Of a stretch of 64,000 nt of DNA, positions 62,441 to 64,000 are shown piece after piece. Under the pieces are notes generated by a model. It was not told where the DNA came from. It saw only the letters and a program-made list of their open reading frames with translations, and ran no database searches. Position 1 is the stretch's first letter. Each line of letters begins with the position of its first letter. Source of the stretch: Cinclus cinclus. Lineage: Eukaryota; Chordata; Aves; Passeriformes; Cinclidae. Made by a program: the position numbers and the translations under genes. The DNA lies in the NCBI RefSeq assembly GCF_963662255.1, contig NW_026912212.1, forward strand, positions 496,001 through 560,000, read 5' to 3'.

Positions 62441-64000
62441 GGTTAGCCTGCATTGGGTCACAATGGTTCCTTGCTTCTCTTAACCCCTGTGCTGTCACAA
62501 TGCATCCCATGCCCTTTTAGGCCACATGATGTCACAATGAATTATTTGATTCTTGGCCTCCATGGTGGCGTAATTGTACGAGGTTTCTATTGGGCCCCAT
62601 GCTTTCACAATGCATCCCTGCCACTTTTAGGCTCATTGGTGTCACAAGGGATCATTAGATTGTTAGCCTCCATTGGGTCACAATGGATCCTTGCTTCTCT
62701 TAACCCCTGTGCTGTCACAATGCATCCCATGACCTTTTAGGCCACATGATGTCACAGTGAATTATTGGATTCTTGGCCTCCATGGTGGCATAATAGATCC
62801 TTGCTTCTATTGGTCCCCGTGCTGTAACAATTCATCCCTGTCCCTTTTAGGCCCACTGGTGTCACAAGGGATCATTATATTGTTAGCCTGCATTGGGTCA
62901 CAATGGTTCCTTGCTTCTCTTAACCTCTGTGGTGTCACAATGCATCCCATGCCCTTTTAGGCCACTTGATGTCACAATGAATCATTTGATTCTTGGCCTC
63001 CATGGTGGCATAATAGATCCTTGCTTCTATTTGTCCCCGTGCTGTAACAATCCATCCCTGGCCTTTTTTATACCCCCCGGTGCCACAAGGGATCATTAGA
63101 TTGTTAGCCTGCATTGGGTCACAATGGTTTCTTGCTTCTCTTAACCTCTGTGCTGTCACAATGCATTCCAAGCCCTTTTAGGCCACTTGATGTCACAATG
63201 AACCATTTGATTCTTGGCCTTCATGATGTCATAATGGTTCCTTGCTTCTATAGGTCCCCATGCTGTCAGAGTTCATCCGTGGTCCTTTTGCGCCCCCTGG
63301 TGTCAAAAGGGATTCTTAGATTGTTTGCCTGTATTGGGTTACAATGGTGCCTTGCTTATTTAACCCCTGTGGTGTCACAATGCATCCCATGCCCTTTTAG
63401 GCCACTTGATGTCACAATGAATCATTTGATTCTTGGCCTCCATGGTGGCTTGATTGTACCATGTTTTCACTGGGCCCCATGCTTTCACAATACATCCCTG
63501 ACCCTTTTAGGCCCATTGGTGTCAAAAGGGATCCTTAGATTGTTAGCCTCAATTGGGTGACAATGGATCCTTGCTTCTCTTAACCCCTGTGCTGTCACAA
63601 TGCATCCCATGGCCTTTTAGGCCACTTGATGTCACAATGAATCATTTGATTCTTGGCCTCCACGGTGGCATAATAGATCCTTGCTTCTATTGGTCCCCGT
63701 GCTGTAACAATCCATCCCTGGCCCTTTTTATACCCCCTGGTGCCACAAGGGATCATTAGATTGTTAGCCTGCATAGGGTCACAATGGTTCCTTGCTTCTC
63801 TTAACCTCTGTGGTGTCACAATGCATTCCAAGCCCTTTTAGGCCACTTGGTCTTACAATGAACCATTTGATTCTTGGCCTTCATGGTGTCATAATGGTTC
63901 CTTGCTTCTATAGGTCCCCATGCTGTCAGAGTTCATCCGTGGTCATTTTGCGCCCCCTTGTGCCACAAGGGATTCTTAGATTGTTAGCCTGCATTGGGTC

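Larger units (their letters stand above)
8351..64000. repeat. 220-bp tandem satellite array, about 253 monomers
   Basis: From 'cccttttagg' at 8351 to the right edge the sequence is an unbroken head-to-tail array, all in one orientation. Landmarks such as 'gtcacaatgaatcatttg' recur every 219-221 bp. Each monomer contains six copies of a ~37-bp subunit starting GTCACAAT or a close variant. Subunits 1 and 4, 2 and 5, and 3 and 6 are most alike, so the monomer is a dimer of two diverged ~110-bp trimers. No transposon, gene or other sequence interrupts it. Several monomer classes can be told apart by the segment after subunit 1: 'gcataatagatccttg', 'gtcataatggttccttg', 'gcgaaattgtaccagg', 'gcttgattgtaccatg' and 'gcataattgtaccagg'. 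The plus strand is T-rich. Such arrays are usual in pericentromeric, subtelomeric or sex-chromosome heterochromatin. I do not recognise this one as a named satellite. Its right end lies outside the window. Confidence 0.97.

Noticed and set aside
9172..63831. Many plus-strand open frames of 68-95 codons starting MGHNGSLLLL and minus-strand frames of 78 codons starting MECIVT or MGCIVT
   Set aside because: They recur every 219-221 bp in rotating frames because 220 is not a multiple of 3. They overlap each other, end at the same TAG in 'ccttttag' and exist on both strands at once. They are properties of the satellite, not genes.
8351..64000. CRISPR array
   Set aside because: The repeated units are contiguous and the stretches between conserved cores are also repeats. 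There are no unique spacers, no cas genes, and the context is a vertebrate genome.
8351..64000. Telomeric repeat, because 'ttagg' recurs
   Set aside because: It occurs once or twice per monomer inside 'cccttttaggcc' and never as tandem TTAGGG.

Overview
The window looks like vertebrate nuclear DNA, most likely from a bird and probably a songbird. It holds exons of a PIM-family Ser/Thr kinase with GT-AG splice sites, a CR1-type LINE tail and an old retroviral dUTPase relic. PIM1-like kinases are known to be multiplied in songbird genomes such as zebra finch. No bacterial gene organisation is present. The species call is inference; the kinase family, the retroviral relic and the satellite are read directly from the sequence.

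Layout. Positions 1-8350 are single- or low-copy DNA. This part contains a short diverged local duplication (54-131 and 3659-3762), a broken endogenous-retrovirus dUTPase on the minus strand (about 2516-2145) and a CR1 tail (about 3771-3866). It also has a CTG tract (4528-4556) and two PIM-like kinase relics on the minus strand. The better relic (8251-6761) keeps three exons with clean splice sites and an intact C-lobe through to the stop codon. It has a one-base frameshift near 8110 and has lost the exons for the glycine loop and VAIK lysine. The second relic (6495-6014) is a decayed exon plus parts of two introns.

Positions 8351-64000 are one uninterrupted tandem satellite array of about 253 monomers of 219-221 bp, and it runs off the right edge. 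It starts abruptly just upstream of the truncated kinase, in what should be kinase intron. Each monomer is a hexamer of a ~37-bp subunit arranged as two diverged ~110-bp trimers, so the organisation is 37 > 110 > 220 bp. Above that, diagnostic monomer variants recur in higher-order repeats of 4, 6, 7, 8, 11, 12 and 14 monomers in different parts of the array. One block of about 3 kb recurs about 20.9 kb away.

No intact protein-coding gene, tRNA, rRNA or CRISPR array is supported. The many short open frames in the array are a by-product of the 220-bp repeat. The most unusual content is the multi-level satellite with its mosaic of local higher-order repeats, and its sharp junction with the kinase relic.
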